Positions 31,791 to 38,929 of a DNA stretch of 41,573 nucleotides are shown piece by piece (position 1 is the first letter of the stretch; each line of letters begins with the position of its first letter). This DNA comes from an uncultured eubacterium 1-6 (GTDB taxonomy: Bacteria; Bacillota; Clostridia; Lachnospirales; Lachnospiraceae), in assembly GCA_903789595.1 (NCBI GenBank), contig CAIFEZ010000017.1, positions 42,162 through 83,734 on the forward strand, in the 5' to 3' direction. The notes beneath the pieces were generated by a model. That model made no database searches. It had not been told where the DNA came from and was given only the letters and a program-made list of their open reading frames with translations. Made by a program: the position numbers and the translations under genes.

Positions 31791-32741
31791 TCAGGCGAGT
31801 TCTTTTTCCAGATACAAAGTCAGATTGTTGACGACGTCGTAGCAGGATCCCTGCATCGTCACACCGGCCGCGCGCGCATGCCCGCCGCCGCCGTACATCT
31901 GCGCAACGACGCTCACATCCACCTTGTCGACGGAACGCAGAGAGACCTTCCATTTTCCGGTTTCCAGCTCATACATGAAGATGGAGACTTCCACTCCCGC
32001 AGTGTTCCTCATCTGGCTCACGATGCCGTCCATATCCGACGGCGCCGCATTGTAGAAGTCCATGTCTCTCTTCCGGATACAGGAGACGATCAGCTTTCCG
32101 TCGAACATCAGAAAGCTTTCCAGCAGCGCTCTTCCGAGAAGCTGGTTCTGGATAAATGTCTTCTGATAGTATGTGCTGTCCACGATTCTGCTGAACGGAA
32201 TTCCCTTTTCCATCAGTGAAGCGGCAATCCGCATCGTGCCGGGAGATGTGCAGGAATACTGGAAAACCCCCGTGTCATGAACGATCCCCATATACAATGC
32301 TTCCGCGCACTTCTCGCCGATCTTCTCCGGATCCAGAAAATTCCACACAACCTCACAGGTTGAACTCAGATCCGGATAGTTAAACAGCCATGTGTAGTGA
32401 TCCCGATTCGTCTTGTGATGGTCCAGGCAGAGAACGCGGTCTGCCGTCTCCAGCAGGCCTCCTGCCACACCGATTCTGTCATGGCTGCTGATATCCAGAA
32501 GAATCAGCAGGTCATATCGGATATCCGGGCAGTCCTGCTTCGCCTTTTCAAGATCCTCGATCATATCAAAGGAACTGCGAGGCTTTTCAAGATAAACGTC
32601 CGCGCTGATCTCCGGAAAATTATCCCGCAGATACAGGTACATGCCCATGCACGATCCGACGCAGTCGCCGTCCGGGTTGACATGTCCCGCGATCGCGACC
32701 GTTTTCACATCTGTTAAAAATTCGTCAATTTTCCTCTGCAT
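31791..32741 (-). CDS. nrnA: DHH-family bifunctional oligoribonuclease/pAp phosphatase
   Basis: DHH-DHHA1 phosphodiesterase of 316 aa (NrnA/YtqI family), which degrades nanoRNAs and dephosphorylates pAp. The metal motifs are AIAGHVNPDGDCVGS, LLILLDISS and CLDHHKTN; the DHHA1 substrate motif is MYGGGGHARAAG. The ATG at 32741 has GAGGA 4 bases upstream and overlaps the end of rbfA by 17 bases. This position between rbfA and truB is the usual one in Firmicutes. Confidence 0.94.
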   Translation of the reverse strand: MQRKIDEFLTDVKTVAIAGHVNPDGDCVGSCMGMYLYLRDNFPEISADVYLEKPRSSFDMIEDLEKAKQDCPDIRYDLLILLDISSHDRIGVAGGLLETADRVLCLDHHKTNRDHYTWLFNYPDLSSTCEVVWNFLDPEKIGEKCAEALYMGIVHDTGVFQYSCTSPGTMRIAASLMEKGIPFSRIVDSTYYQKTFIQNQLLGRALLESFLMFDGKLIVSCIRKRDMDFYNAAPSDMDGIVSQMRNTAGVEVSIFMYELETGKWKVSLRSVDKVDVSVVAQMYGGGGHARAAGVTMQGSCYDVVNNLTLYLEKELA

Positions 32742-33108
32742 GCTTTCCTCTTCGATCCTGTTCCATGACCTCATCAATTCGTTTGGACATCTGAACGCCA
32801 TATTCGATAGATTCGTCGAGCTTGAAATGAAGCTCAGGCGTATTTCTCAGATTCAGATTCACTGCGAGCATATGGCGGATAAACCCGGAGGAGCTTTTCA
32901 GCCCTTCCATCGTATCCTCCTTTGCCTTCTCATCTCCGAGAACGCTGATCATCACCTTGCAGGTTTTCAGATCTGTCGCTACGATTGCCTCCGTGACGGA
33001 GACAACCGGCGCGATCCGCGGATCCTTGACCTCATTGCGGATGATATTGCTCAATTCTTCCTTTACAGACTCATTGATTCTGATATTCTTGACACTGTTT
33101 TTTCTCAA
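32725..33108 (-). CDS. rbfA: 30S ribosome-binding factor A
   Basis: Small KH-like cold-shock ribosome maturation factor (127 aa). Features are [46 protein letters not shown] and [18 protein letters not shown], all standard. The start is TTG, overlapping the infB stop as TTGA (4 bases), with GAGG 7 bases upstream, so translation is coupled to infB. Confidence 0.96.
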   Translation of the reverse strand: MRKNSVKNIRINESVKEELSNIIRNEVKDPRIAPVVSVTEAIVATDLKTCKVMISVLGDEKAKEDTMEGLKSSSGFIRHMLAVNLNLRNTPELHFKLDESIEYGVQMSKRIDEVMEQDRRGKHAEEN

Positions 33109-36100
33109 CGCGGCACCTCAACCATAGCATATGCCTCAACCTGATCGCCTTCATTGACCTCGTTGAAGCCGTCAAACACCAGACCGCACTCATAGCCGGC
33201 CTTGACCTCCTTGACATCGTCCTTGAAGCGCTTCAGACTCGCGAGATCGCCCTCGAAAATCTGCTTGCCGCCGCGGCTGATGCGGACCTTGCATCCTCTC
33301 TGCACCATTCCGTCCAGAACATAGCTTCCGGCAATGGTGCCGACTCCGGACGCCTTGAAGAGCTGACGCACCTCGGCGTGGCCGATGACCTTCTCCTCGT
33401 AAATCGGCTCCAGCATTCCCTTCATGGCAGCCTCGATGTCATCAATTGCCTGATAGATGACCTTGTACAGGCGCACGTCAACCTTCTCCTGATCCGCCAG
33501 AGCCTTGGCATTTGCGTCCGGACGGACGTTGAATCCGATCACGATTGCGTTGGAAGCCGCTGCCAGCGTGACATCAGACTCGTTGATCGCGCCGACGCCG
33601 GCGTGGATGATCTTCACAACGACCTCATCATTGGAAAGCTTGAGCAGCGACTGACGGATTGCCTCTACCGAACCCTGCACATCTGCCTTGATGACAAGCT
33701 CGAGTTCCTTGACAGAGCCGTCCTGAATCTGGCTGAACAGATCGTCCAGAGACATTCTGGACTTGGTCTCCTCCAGAAGCTGATTCTTGTGCTCGGCCGT
33801 GAAGGTAGCCGCGAAGTTCTTCGCCTCCTTATCGGTTTCCATTGCCACTAGGGTCTCACCGGCGTCCGGAACACCGTCAAGTCCCTGTACCTCAACCGGA
33901 GTGGACGGTCCCGCCGTTTTCACGCGTTTTCCGTTTTCATCGGTCATCGCGCGGACCTTTCCGGAGCTTGCGCCGCAGGCAATATAATCGCCGACGTGAA
34001 GGGTTCCCTTCTGAACAAGGAGGTTTGCAACGGGTCCCTTGCCCTTGTCCAGCTTCGCCTCAAGGACGAGTCCTCTCGCGAGACGGTCCGGATTTGCCTT
34101 CAGCTCCATGATATCCGCCGTAAGCAGAATCGTCTCCAGAAGGTCGTCAAGACCGGCTCCGGTCTTCGCGGAAACCTCAACCATCTCCGTCTGTCCGCCC
34201 CAGTCGCTTGCGATCAGACCGTACTCCGTGAGCTCCTGCTTCACGCGGTCTACATTTGCGCCCGGTTTATCGATCTTGTTTATCGCAACGATGATCTCAA
34301 CACCGGCTGCCTTCGCATGGTTGATCGCCTCAATGGTCTGCGGCATTACGCCGTCATCCGCCGCAACGACAAGAACCGCGATATCCGTAGACTGGGCTCC
34401 CCGAAGCCTCATCGCAGTAAAGGCCTCATGACCCGGTGTATCGAGGAAGGTGATCTTCTTGTTGTTGATGTTGACGACATATGCGCCGATGTTCTGCGTG
34501 ATTCCGCCCGCCTCCTTGGAGGTTACATGTGCATGACGGATCGCGTCGAGAAGCGATGTCTTGCCGTGATCAACATGGCCCATTACGCAGACTACCGGAG
34601 GACGGGAAACCATCTTGCTCTCATCCTCTTCATCCTCCTTGAGCATCTCGGCAATGACATCCACTTTCTCTTCCGGCTCGCAGAGAATATCGTACGTCAT
34701 CGCAATCTCTTCTGCCTTTTCGTAATCAACCTCCTGGTTAACGGTGAACATCTCACCCTTCATGAAGAGATCCTTCACGATAACCGAGGGCTGCATCTTC
34801 ATCTTCTCCGCAAGCTCGCGGATGGTAACCTTCTCCGGAATCTTGATTTCTGTCACCTTTTCTTCCTTCTTATCCTCTTTCTTATGCACCGGTCTCTGCA
34901 GTGCCTTCGGAATCAGATGTCTGTTATTATGTCCGTTCCCTCTGTCGCTGGTGTATTTGTTGCCGCGAAGATCACTCTTGTTCTTGTCCTTGTCCTTATT
35001 GTGGCCGGCTCCCTCTCTTGAAGGTTTCTTCAGACCCATATCCATAGCCGCGCCCTGACCGCTCTTGTGGTCATTGTGCTGACCTCTGGAATGACTCTGG
35101 AACCGGTTTCCCTCATCGGCGTCCTTGCCGCCGAAGCCCGGTCTGTTTCCGCCGAAGCCCGGCCTGTTTCCGCCGAAACCGGGACGGCTTCCTCCGAATC
35201 CCGGACGGCTGTTGCGGTCGCCGAACGGCTTTCTGCCCTGGCCGCCGTTATTCCGGTCGCCATAGTTCCTGCTCTGACCATTGCCGCTGCGGTCGCCGTA
35301 GCTCCTGCCCTGGCCGCCGCTGTTCCGGTCGCCATAGCTTCTGCTCTGGCCATTGTTATTCCGGTCACCATAGCTCCTGCCCTGGCCGCTGTTATTCCGG
35401 TCGCCGTAGCTTCTGCCCTGACCGCCGTTATTCCGGTCGCCGTAGCTTCTGCCATGACTGCTTCCGACGCGGTCGCCGTAGCTTCTGCTCTGGCCGCCGT
35501 TATTCCGCTCGCCGTAGCTTCTGCCCTGACTGCTTCCAGCGCGGTCGCCGTAGCTCTTGCTCTGACCGTTCTGACTCTGATGCCCTGAAGTCTCGCCTGC
35601 AGAAGCAGACGCGGTATTCTTTTCTTCCGTCGCTTTCATCTCCGGCGCTTTTTCCGCTGAGGAATTTTGTTCCGCAGAACCTGCCACAGCAGTATTCGCC
35701 CTCGCCGGTTCTGCCGCTGCCGCCTTTACCGCAGCGGTTGCTGTCTCTGTCTCTGCGCTCGCCGCACCGGCAGCCGGCTTTGCAGCCTCTGTAACAGGTG
35801 TGTTCCTGACAGCGCTCTTTTTGATTTCATCTGCCGCCGGTTTCGGAGCCTCCTCCATCCGGATCACCGGATGCGGTCTCGGCACCTTCACAATCGGTGT
35901 TCCGACGGACGCGCGATTGCCTACGGGACGGCCGCCGCGGCTGCTCTCCTGAACGCCTCCGCGGCGCGAAACTTCTGTCCGTCCTGCGCTTCCGTCTGTT
36001 CTGGCAGTTTTCTCTCTGGTCTTTTTCTTTTTGTCCTTGTCCATGACCTGATGAAAATTCTTGCCCTCTTTACTGGACGCATTCTGCGGATGAAAAACGG

Positions 36101-36287
36101 CAATCAGCCTTTTCTTTTTCTTCACCGGCTTTGCATCCTTCGCTCCCCTGGCAGCCCCGTCTTCCTTTGCGGCTTTGGAATTCTCCGCCTTCGCTGCCTT
36201 TTCCATCTGGTCGTTTACATTCTTTCCTTCATTTTCATTATTATTCAATGTATCGATTACCTCTTTACTTCCATGAATCCTGATCAA
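33105..36287 (-). CDS. infB: Translation initiation factor IF-2 with long repetitive N-terminus
   Basis: GTPase that brings initiator tRNA to the 30S subunit. The core is typical: IF2-N domain (about 475-535, [20 protein letters not shown]), G1 [16 protein letters not shown] (about 565), switch [12 protein letters not shown]3 DTPGHEAF, G4 NKID, G5 [12 protein letters not shown], then domains II, III and IV. The N-terminal half (1-475) is predicted disordered: an Ala/Lys/Glu-rich part, about ten 12-residue units near [12 protein letters not shown] (about 240-357), then four RPGFGG units. The far N-terminus ([14 protein letters not shown]) looks like a shortened form of the usual first IF2-N subdomain. 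The TTG start at 36287 is tentative: AGGA lies 11 bases upstream and it overlaps the ylxQ stop region; another in-frame TTG 15 codons on, after GAGGT, is possible. Confidence 0.95.
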   Translation of the reverse strand: MIRIHGSKEVIDTLNNNENEGKNVNDQMEKAAKAENSKAAKEDGAARGAKDAKPVKKKKRLIAVFHPQNASSKEGKNFHQVMDKDKKKKTREKTARTDGSAGRTEVSRRGGVQESSRGGRPVGNRASVGTPIVKVPRPHPVIRMEEAPKPAADEIKKSAVRNTPVTEAAKPAAGAASAETETATAAVKAAAAEPARANTAVAGSAEQNSSAEKAPEMKATEEKNTASASAGETSGHQSQNGQSKSYGDRAGSSQGRSYGERNNGGQSRSYGDRVGSSHGRSYGDRNNGGQGRSYGDRNNSGQGRSYGDRNNNGQSRSYGDRNSGGQGRSYGDRSGNGQSRNYGDRNNGGQGRKPFGDRNSRPGFGGSRPGFGGNRPGFGGNRPGFGGKDADEGNRFQSHSRGQHNDHKSGQGAAMDMGLKKPSREGAGHNKDKDKNKSDLRGNKYTSDRGNGHNNRHLIPKALQRPVHKKEDKKEEKVTEIKIPEKVTIRELAEKMKMQPSVIVKDLFMKGEMFTVNQEVDYEKAEEIAMTYDILCEPEEKVDVIAEMLKEDEEDESKMVSRPPVVCVMGHVDHGKTSLLDAIRHAHVTSKEAGGITQNIGAYVVNINNKKITFLDTPGHEAFTAMRLRGAQSTDIAVLVVAADDGVMPQTIEAINHAKAAGVEIIVAINKIDKPGANVDRVKQELTEYGLIASDWGGQTEMVEVSAKTGAGLDDLLETILLTADIMELKANPDRLARGLVLEAKLDKGKGPVANLLVQKGTLHVGDYIACGASSGKVRAMTDENGKRVKTAGPSTPVEVQGLDGVPDAGETLVAMETDKEAKNFAATFTAEHKNQLLEETKSRMSLDDLFSQIQDGSVKELELVIKADVQGSVEAIRQSLLKLSNDEVVVKIIHAGVGAINESDVTLAAASNAIVIGFNVRPDANAKALADQEKVDVRLYKVIYQAIDDIEAAMKGMLEPIYEEKVIGHAEVRQLFKASGVGTIAGSYVLDGMVQRGCKVRISRGGKQIFEGDLASLKRFKDDVKEVKAGYECGLVFDGFNEVNEGDQVEAYAMVEVPR
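35119..35570 (-). repeat. In-frame tandem repeats in infB (12-codon and 7-codon units)
   Basis: 36-bp units encoding variants of [12 protein letters not shown] span 35216-35570 (about ten units). They are followed by 21-bp units encoding RPGFGG plus N or S at about 35119-35215 (four units). All units stay in frame; differences are mostly N/S/G and Q/H substitutions, as in repeat arrays kept by selection on composition. Confidence 0.85.
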
Positions 36288-36294
36288 TCTGTGA

Positions 36295-36615
36295 TTATTC
36301 CTGTCCGTTCTCCACATCCAGAAGTGTCCGAATTTCCCGCGCAAGATTCGCGTCCGTGATTACAACCGAAGAACGGTCCCCTTTTCCGATCAGAGCGCCG
36401 AGCTCTGACTTCGGAAGAAATTCCGTATAAGGAACGCTCCGGTAGGCAGACATGTCGCGGAATTTTTTCTTTGTATTTGCCGACGCATCCTCCGATATAA
36501 TCACCAGCTCTGCGCTGCCGGCCCTGATCGCCTGCTCCGCGGCAAATTCCCCGGCGGCGACCTTTCCGGCCTTCATGGAGATGCTGATCATAAACCGTGC
36601 CTTTCTACTGTCCAA
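36295..36615 (-). CDS. ylxQ: L7Ae/L30e-family ribosome-associated protein YlxQ
   Basis: 106-residue protein of the ribosomal L7Ae/L30e/S12e/Gadd45 fold. Features are [40 protein letters not shown] and the kink-turn-binding-like middle; C-terminal [16 protein letters not shown]. YlxQ proteins are thought to bind kink-turn RNA; cellular role unclear. The start is TTG at 36615, with GGAGG 10 bases upstream, overlapping the ylxR stop by 11 bases. Confidence 0.9.
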   Translation of the reverse strand: MDSRKARFMISISMKAGKVAAGEFAAEQAIRAGSAELVIISEDASANTKKKFRDMSAYRSVPYTEFLPKSELGALIGKGDRSSVVITDANLAREIRTLLDVENGQE

Positions 36616-36880
36616 TCTGTTTCATCTCCTCCTCCAGCCTGTCATATACCTCATCAGGAATCGCACATCCCAGGGATCTCTCAATGCCGTGATTTCTTCT
36701 CGCCCTGGCCAGACATTCAGGATCGGCGCAGATATACGCGCCTCTTCCGTTCTGTCTTCCCGTCGGATCCAGGCAGATCCCGCCTTCCGGCGTTTTCAGC
36801 ACGCGAATCAGTTCTTTCTTTGTCTTCTTTGCACGGCATCCGACACAGGTACGCATCGGTATTTTACGGGTTGTACTCAA
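36605..36880 (-). CDS. ylxR: YlxR/RnpM RNA-binding protein
   Basis: 91-residue protein with the YlxR signature: RTCVGCRAKKTKKELIRV, then DPTGRQNGRGAYICADPECL. The family binds RNA and has been reported to modulate RNase P. The start is TTG, with GGGAGG 7 bases upstream, 20 bases after nusA. Confidence 0.93.
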   Translation of the reverse strand: MSTTRKIPMRTCVGCRAKKTKKELIRVLKTPEGGICLDPTGRQNGRGAYICADPECLARARRNHGIERSLGCAIPDEVYDRLEEEMKQIGQ

Positions 36881-36900
36881 TGAACGCCTCCCTTGCGAAA

Positions 36901-38295
36901 TTATGCCTCAGGCTCGCCGTCTCCGTCCGTATTCGTGCCGGATTCTCCGTCCCGGGCAGCTTTTTCGTCTTCCGCGGTGCTGTCCGTTTCCGGATCAGCC
37001 GATGCAGCCTCTGTCTCCTCCTCCGGATCTGCAGCTTCCGCAGCTGTATTCCCTGCTTCCGTCTCCTCTGCAGGTTCGGAATCCTCAGCACCTGCTATAT
37101 CCGATTCTTCTGTATCTGCATCATCTGCGGAAACGCTGTCCGAATCAGACGATTCTGCGGTTCTTTCCTCGTCAGGTTCATCCTCATCGGATTCCTCGTC
37201 GTCATAATCATAATCCTCGTCATCCTCATCATCTTCCGCGTACTCGTCGAAGAGGCCTTCCTCGCGCGCCTGCGTCTCGCTCTTGATATCGATCTTGAAC
37301 TGCGTCAGGTGTGCCGCAAGACGGGCGTTCTGGCCTTCCTTGCCGATGGCCAGGGAGAGCTGATAGTCCGGAACGATGACAAGTGCCTGCTTCTCATCCG
37401 GATCCGCAAGCACGGAGATAACCTTCGCCGGTGAAAGCGCGTTCTCGATCAGATATGCCTGGTTCTCATCCCAGTTGATGATATCGATCTTCTCTCCGTC
37501 CAGCTCATCCACAATGGCATTGACACGGGATCCGTTTACGCCGACACAGGCTCCGACCGCATCCACGTTCGGCTCGTTGCTGTAAACCGCAATCTTCGTA
37601 CGAGATCCGGCTTCTCGCGCGATGGCCTTGATCTCGATAACCCCATCACGGATCTCTGCAACTTCTTCCTCGAAGAGCCTCTTCACCAGCTCCGGATGCG
37701 TGCGGGATACGAGAATCTTCGGCCCCTTCGGGGTGTCCCTCACCTCAAGCACATAGACCTTGACTCTTTCCGTCGGCTTGAATTTCTCGCCCTTCACCAT
37801 TTCCTTTGCCTTCAGAATCGCGTCAACCTTGCCGAGATTGATGCTGACGTCCCGTCCGATATATCGCTGAACGACGCCCGTGACTACCTCGTGTTCCTTC
37901 TCGAAGTACTCGTTGTACAGAGATTTTCTCTCTTCCTCCCGGATCTTCTGAAGAATGACGTTCTTCGCATTCATGGTAGCGATCCGTCCGAAGCTCTTGG
38001 ACTGAATCTCGACGTTCACCGTGTCGCCGATCTGCGCCCCGGAATCAATTTTGAACGCCTCCTGTTGTCCGATCTCCGTGACCGGATCTTCCACGTGCTC
38101 AACTACCGTCTTGGCGGAAAGGATATGGTAATCACAGGTCTCCGGGTCTATCGTGACCGTCACATTATCGGTCCGGTCATACTGATTCTTGTAAGCCTGC
38201 AGAAGAGACTGCTGAATGGCTTCCAGAAGAGTATCCTTGCTGATCCCCTTTTCCTTTTCGAGAGTATTCAGAGCTTCCAGTAACTCGCTGTTCAT
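36901..38295 (-). CDS. nusA: Transcription termination/antitermination factor NusA with long acidic tail
   Basis: RNA polymerase-binding elongation factor (464 aa). N-terminal domain (1-125, LLEALNTLEKEKGISKDTLLEAI); S1 domain (about 130-200, VVTGVVQRYIGRDVSINLG); KH1 and KH2 domains (about 205-345, VGACVGVNGSRVNAI and LSLAIGKEGQNARLAA). The core ends near residue 348. It is followed by about 115 residues dominated by Asp, Glu, Ser and Ala (DDEDDEDYDYDDEESDEDE), not present in shorter Bacillus-type NusA. The ATG has AGGAGG 10 bases upstream. It lies 67 bases after the rimP in-frame stop. Confidence 0.96.
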   Translation of the reverse strand: MNSELLEALNTLEKEKGISKDTLLEAIQQSLLQAYKNQYDRTDNVTVTIDPETCDYHILSAKTVVEHVEDPVTEIGQQEAFKIDSGAQIGDTVNVEIQSKSFGRIATMNAKNVILQKIREEERKSLYNEYFEKEHEVVTGVVQRYIGRDVSINLGKVDAILKAKEMVKGEKFKPTERVKVYVLEVRDTPKGPKILVSRTHPELVKRLFEEEVAEIRDGVIEIKAIAREAGSRTKIAVYSNEPNVDAVGACVGVNGSRVNAIVDELDGEKIDIINWDENQAYLIENALSPAKVISVLADPDEKQALVIVPDYQLSLAIGKEGQNARLAAHLTQFKIDIKSETQAREEGLFDEYAEDDEDDEDYDYDDEESDEDEPDEERTAESSDSDSVSADDADTEESDIAGAEDSEPAEETEAGNTAAEAADPEEETEAASADPETDSTAEDEKAARDGESGTNTDGDGEPEA

Positions 38296-38362
38296 TTTTT
38301 CATTATCCTCCTGGTCTTAAACCAACTTACATTCGTCCGTTAAAAATCAAACGCCATGCGGA

Positions 38363-38812
38363 TCAGGGCGATCTCTTTTTTTGAAAGGTCATCGGCTTTT
38401 CAGTTTCGTCCTCCGTGATGCTCACCGTATCCTTGTCATATGCGGTGAGTACCCCGGTAAACTCCTTTGCGTGATCAATAATCTTGAACGTGCGGATCTC
38501 GATTCGCTGCCCCATCGCGCGCTGATAATCCCGCTCCTTCTTCAGCGGTCTTCCGAGGCCAGGGGAGCTCACCTCCAGAATGTAGGAGTCGTCGATAAAA
38601 TCCTGCTCATCCAGCTTTTCGCCGAAGGCACGGCTGATCTCTTCACAATCGTCTACCGTGATTCCGCCTTCCTTGTCCGCATACGCTCTCAGATACCAGC
38701 ATCCGGCCTCTCGGACATATTCCAGATCCACAAATTCATAGTGCATCTCATCCAGAATCGGGATCAGAATCGCTTCCGCCTTCTTCTCGATTGCCTCTGT
38801 CTTACTGCTCAC
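38363..38812 (-). CDS. rimP: Ribosome maturation factor RimP, C-terminus out of frame
   Basis: 30S maturation factor. Family features are EFVDLEYVREAGCWYLRAYADK, ITVDDCEEISRAFGEKLDE and LEVSSPGLGRPLKKERDY. In the zero frame it ends ..FQKKRSP at TGA 38363-38365 (149 aa). The bases before this, CAA AAA AAG (7 A's on minus at 38382-38376), form the heptamer A_AAA_AAG. A -1 shift there, or one more A, gives ..FQKKEIALIRMAFDF ending at TAA 38340-38342 (157 aa), which is the usual RimP ending. So this is a programmed frameshift, a true one-base deletion, or an assembly error in a homopolymer. The start is GTG with AAAGGAG 7 bases upstream. Confidence 0.93.
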   Translation of the reverse strand: MSSKTEAIEKKAEAILIPILDEMHYEFVDLEYVREAGCWYLRAYADKEGGITVDDCEEISRAFGEKLDEQDFIDDSYILEVSSPGLGRPLKKERDYQRAMGQRIEIRTFKIIDHAKEFTGVLTAYDKDTVSITEDETEKPMTFQKKRSP

Positions 38813-38833
38813 GCAATCTCTCCTTTCACAAAA

Positions 38834-38863
38834 TAGGAGTGGGCTTTTGCTCGCCCACTCCTA
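38834..38863 (-). terminator. Hairpin with U run in the rimP leader
   Basis: TAGGAGTGGGC (38834-38844) and GCCCACTCCTA (38853-38863) make a perfect 11-bp stem with an 8-base loop; on minus it is followed by TTTTGTG and then the rimP ribosome binding site. It can end glgB transcripts. It also lies downstream of the rimP promoter, so it may act as an attenuator for the nusA-infB operon. Confidence 0.85.
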
Positions 38864-38887
38864 CCTTAGTCAACTATTAACATAAAC

Positions 38888-38916
38888 AAAATACCACGAA
38901 AGCCGCTTAAATGCAA
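38888..38916 (-). promoter_or_regulatory. Promoter for the rimP-ribF operon
   Basis: On minus: TTGCAT (38916-38911), a 17-base spacer, then TATTTT (38893-38888). It lies between the glgB stop and the leader hairpin; transcription from it would cross the hairpin before reaching rimP. Confidence 0.55.
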
Positions 38917-38929
38917 GCGTTTCCGGTGC

